The position numbers and the translations under genes are program-made. This document shows positions 38,138 to 40,268 of a DNA stretch of 40,268 bases, piece by piece (positions within the stretch are counted from its first letter, which is position 1; each line of letters begins with the position of its first letter). A model generated the notes under the pieces. The model had not been told where the DNA came from. It ran no database searches and worked only from the letters and a program-made list of their open reading frames with translations. The DNA lies in assembly GCA_002238425.1 (NCBI GenBank), contig MPMJ01000028.1:1-40268 (forward strand), written 5' to 3'. The DNA comes from SAR202 cluster bacterium bin16 (GTDB lineage: Bacteria; Chloroflexota; Dehalococcoidia; Lucifugimonadales; Australimonadaceae).

Positions 38138-39280
38138 ATGCGTATGCGCATCATCCCCGTTGCGACTCTCGCCGCGCTCTTGCTGCTGCTCGCCGCATGC
38201 GACGGCGCGCCGTCAGCGCCCACGTCTGCGCCCGTGCCGACGTCCACCCCTGCACTTACGCCTGTGCCGACGCCGACCCCTAGGCCCACACGTACGCCCA
38301 CAGTGGCGCCGACGCCTACGGCTACGCTCTCACCCTACACCGGCTACCTGGTGGAGGAGATGCCGCCCTGCACACCCGTGCGCGGCGCGTCCGTCGACCC
38401 CTGCGAGCCCGGTGCGCCGCGATTCGAAGGGAGCATAGCGCCAGGGTATCTCCCTGATCTGGGCGATGAACCATGGAGCCTGCGCGAAATGCTTGACGAT
38501 CCTTCTCTAGCAGCTTGGGTAACTCACTTAGTGCTGCGCGGCACGTACCTCCCCGGCACGACGCGTTGCTCAGCTGGCGACCTCTACCACCCACTCCCCC
38601 ACCTGACCGAAGAGTGGGACGAGCGATCCTTCAAGTGCTACATCGACGTGCGCGCGAACGCCTATGTCCTGGGCTCCGGACCACCCACTTTGACCGTTCT
38701 CATGTTCGTAGATTACGTGTATTCCGCTGCTGCAGAGGAGGGCATTGTCGAAGAGTACAAGCAGGATCTAGAGACGCTCTTCGAGGATGCATTTCCAGGC
38801 ATAGAGCATGTATTATTCCTCGGACCTTCAGACGACCTCTCATCCGAAGCGTGGCGGTTCTTCGGATACTGGGACGTGCAGCGGGAGGACGGCACGGTGG
38901 TCGCCGTCCATCCGGAAAGAGACCTTTGGAGAACCCACAGGCCCGGTGAGTATTACGAGCACCTCGCCGTGCTCGAGATGGAGTTGCCCGCCTTCACGCA
39001 GGCGGTCACGACAGCCAACCAAGCGCGTGTGTCCGAGTACGGCGGACGCATAGGCGCAGACTCCAGCCTTCCCATGCTGCTCACCGACGCGAACCAACTG
39101 CGCCAGTACTACGTCAACGTCGGCGCGTACGACGACCCCGACAGCCCTCCCGCCCAGCCGCCACCCGTTCCCGGCGAGGGCGACCCCGTGCCGGACATCG
39201 GCGTGGACGACGCCGCGCCCACGGCTCCGCCCGCGCCCCCCGGCGGGGAGTCCACTCCCACGCCGGTCACCGTTCCGTGA
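38138..39280 (+). CDS. PT-linker lipoprotein, function unknown
   Basis: From the ATG at 38138 the product has 380 residues: a signal peptide RIIPVATLAALLLLLAAC with lipobox LAAC, a Thr/Pro linker of about 45 residues, and a large unrecognised domain (EPWSLREMLDDPSLAAWVTH, DLYHPLPHLTEEWDERSFKC, FVDYVYSAAAEEGIVEEY). A proline-rich tail closes the protein. The same frame is open back to 37937 through a DUF4166-like fragment; translation from there would put the signal sequence 70 residues inside the protein, where lipid processing could not occur normally. ATGs at 38117 and 38144 are alternatives. A truncated sister copy of the signal peptide follows at 39288. Confidence 0.7.
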   Translation: MRMRIIPVATLAALLLLLAACDGAPSAPTSAPVPTSTPALTPVPTPTPRPTRTPTVAPTPTATLSPYTGYLVEEMPPCTPVRGASVDPCEPGAPRFEGSIAPGYLPDLGDEPWSLREMLDDPSLAAWVTHLVLRGTYLPGTTRCSAGDLYHPLPHLTEEWDERSFKCYIDVRANAYVLGSGPPTLTVLMFVDYVYSAAAEEGIVEEYKQDLETLFEDAFPGIEHVLFLGPSDDLSSEAWRFFGYWDVQREDGTVVAVHPERDLWRTHRPGEYYEHLAVLEMELPAFTQAVTTANQARVSEYGGRIGADSSLPMLLTDANQLRQYYVNVGAYDDPDSPPAQPPPVPGEGDPVPDIGVDDAAPTAPPAPPGGESTPTPVTVP

Positions 39281-39287
39281 GCGCCGC

Positions 39288-39491
39288 ATGACGGGGCGAA
39301 CGTTGCAGAAGGCGCTCGCGCGCATCATTCCAGTTGCCGCTATCGCCGCGCTCCTGCTGCTGCTCGCCGCATGCGAAGACGCGCCGCAGACAGCTGGTCC
39401 TTTGAGTGGGATTCTCGGAGTTCATGAGCCCGGCCCTAGTGGACCCGTCGGATTCTACCTGTGCTTGCTTCGGCGCGCACTTGCGAAGTAG
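39288..39491 (+). pseudogene. truncated lipoprotein paralogue
   Basis: The 67-residue frame has RIIPVAAIAALLLLLAACED, nearly identical in protein and DNA to the signal peptide of the preceding gene, then departs after about ten residues into a short unrelated tail (SGILGVHEPGPSGPVGF). The lipoprotein domain is absent. It is a partial duplication of the neighbour's 5' end rather than an independent gene. Confidence 0.65.
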
Positions 39492-39531
39492 CCGCAGGCA
39501 GCGTGAGGACAGCTCACTTTCCCAGTTAGCT

Positions 39532-39789
39532 TCAGAACCGCCGCGATCCGCCAACGCCGTATCGGTAAAATGCTGATCTTCCCCCGATGTTAGCGACCGC
39601 GTAGTACTCTCCTATCTCAGTCATGAACTGCCTTAGCCGTGTCCGGGGAGCATTCCATCTGCCTAACTGTATCTCGTAGGCCGGGTACGCCGGTCTCATT
39701 TGCAGACAACGTTCAATGTGCTTCAGGTCCAAATCGAGCAAACGGCCAATGCGTTTTCCCGCTTCTCTGGCGATAGCCTGATCATGGCA
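39532..39789 (-). pseudogene. unidentified gene fragment
   Basis: The minus frame is open from 39789 to a stop at 39532 and reads IAREAGKRIGRLLDLDLKHI, ERCLQMRPAYPAYEIQLGRW, FMTEIGEYYAVANIGGRSAF. There is no ATG; the first possible start is a TTG at 39741. The amino-acid pattern looks genuinely coding but no family comes to mind. It is probably a 5'-truncated gene. Confidence 0.4.
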
Positions 39790-39812
39790 TTAACATCCGC
39801 TAATCTCATGCG

Positions 39813-40009
39813 TTGACGAGGCAGCGCAGGCGAACGTCCAGGCGAGGCTCGCGCGGCTGGAGGCGGCGAGGGGCTACGAGCCGCCGAAGCAGCCAACGAG
39901 AGAGCAGCCCACCGGCGAGAGTGCTCCGGAGGAGGAGTGGACTCCTCTGAAGAGGGCCTTTGGCATGCCGAGGCCCGGCGTGTATGCGCTGTCGCGGCAT
40001 CGGCGATAG
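39813..40009 (+). pseudogene. unidentified C-terminal gene fragment
   Basis: The plus frame starts without an initiation codon at the edge of unrelated sequence and reads VDEAAQANVQARLARLEAAR, GYEPPKQPTREQPTGESAPE and a closing TPLKRAFGMPRPGVYALSRH before the stop. A helical coiled segment followed by a charged, proline-rich tail suggests the end of a structural or phage-like protein, but this cannot be named. Confidence 0.4.
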
Positions 40010-40024
40010 TCCCGTGAAACCAGT

Positions 40025-40060
40025 ACGGGCAGGCTCCCGGGAGTTCTGGAGCCTGCCCGT
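40025..40060. terminator. 13-bp hairpin downstream of the fibronectin-domain gene
   Basis: ACGGGCAGGCTCC (40025-40037) and its exact complement (40048-40060) enclose a 10-base loop. It lies 56 bases after the minus-strand gene's stop codon. No T-run follows on either strand, so it is a terminator candidate or a processed 3' end rather than a classical one. Confidence 0.5.
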
Positions 40061-40115
40061 TCGGATACCTCCGGCTTGGTGGCGTTCCCCACGCAGGGCG
40101 CGCGCCACGCCGGGG

Positions 40116-40268
40116 CTACTGCCCCGACTGGCCGTCCTGCTGCGCAGGTTCCGCCTCCGGCAGGGTGATGGTGACGTGGGTACGCTCGCCCTTGCCCGCA
40201 TCGTTCTGCGCCCGCACCCACACCCGATAGGTCCGGCCCGCCTCCAGGTTCTCGAAGGTCACGGAGGT
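40116..40268 (-). CDS. fibronectin type III domain protein, C-terminal part only
   Basis: The minus frame enters from the right edge and ends at TAG 40118-40116. It reads VTFENLEAGRTYRVWVRAQN, DAGKGERTHVTITLPEAEPA and a short Gln/Gly-rich end. The L..G..Y.V.VRA.N..G.G pattern is the second half of a fibronectin type III domain. Such domains are protein-protein or polysaccharide binding modules of extracellular and cell-surface proteins. The rest of the gene is outside the window. Confidence 0.85.
   Translation of the reverse strand, partial: TSVTFENLEAGRTYRVWVRAQNDAGKGERTHVTITLPEAEPAQQDGQSGQ

Overview
The window is high-GC bacterial DNA that I read as a Chloroflexota genome of the Dehalococcoidia/SAR202 kind. 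This is inferred from gene content: a Rieske oxygenase, many SDR and amidohydrolase genes, MmgE/PrpD, a cyclase, a TctA transporter, Thr-Pro-rich lipoproteins and a bacterial ERG4/ERG24 reductase. Very abundant short palindromic repeats and recurrent TAnnnT -10 boxes, some right at the start codon, fit the same picture. No marker gene fixes the lineage.

Layout. 0-5.5 kb: PPOX and SDR genes (minus); a HigB / HigA-ImmA toxin-antitoxin pair behind a perfect 21-bp inverted repeat; tRNA-Gln(CUG), gltX and a TIGR00266 gene. 5.5-16.5 kb: catabolic and accessory metabolism, namely a Rieske oxygenase, a VOC protein plus a ribokinase, a truncated IS30 element, an amidohydrolase, an SDR lacking its catalytic Tyr, a frameshifted MmgE/PrpD gene, a sterol-reductase-like membrane protein and a cyclase. 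16.8-21.4 kb: a TctA protein with a TctB-like tail, rluD, lspA and ltaE. 21.9-25.5 kb: a solitary terminase large subunit carrying an in-frame interspersed repeat, a second amidohydrolase, and a strongly structured probable RNA. 25.6-28 kb: a DUF5678/retropepsin-like gene pair lying between a relic of the rarA 3' end and intact rarA. 28-33.4 kb: two DUF6174 lipoproteins, a MoaD-MoaE fusion, a methyltransferase and an SDR. 33.4-40.3 kb: an accessory zone with a large serine recombinase whose 3' end was replaced by repeat DNA, PT-linker lipoproteins, and fragments of at least four other genes (TSUP transporter, DNA methyltransferase, DUF4166 protein and unidentified pieces). A fibronectin type III protein runs off the right edge.

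The strongest unexplained signal is the repeat superfamily. At least seven palindromic modules occur in almost every intergenic gap in varying order. One copy sits in frame inside the terminase between its ATPase and nuclease domains, another sits in frame in the rluD N-terminus, one supplies the ltaE stop codon, and one replaces the end of the recombinase. This resembles the behaviour of Rickettsia palindromic elements. Other leads are the structured RNA at 25.2-25.4 kb, the rarA-end duplication around a two-gene cassette, and the divergent palindromic promoter/operator of the toxin-antitoxin pair.
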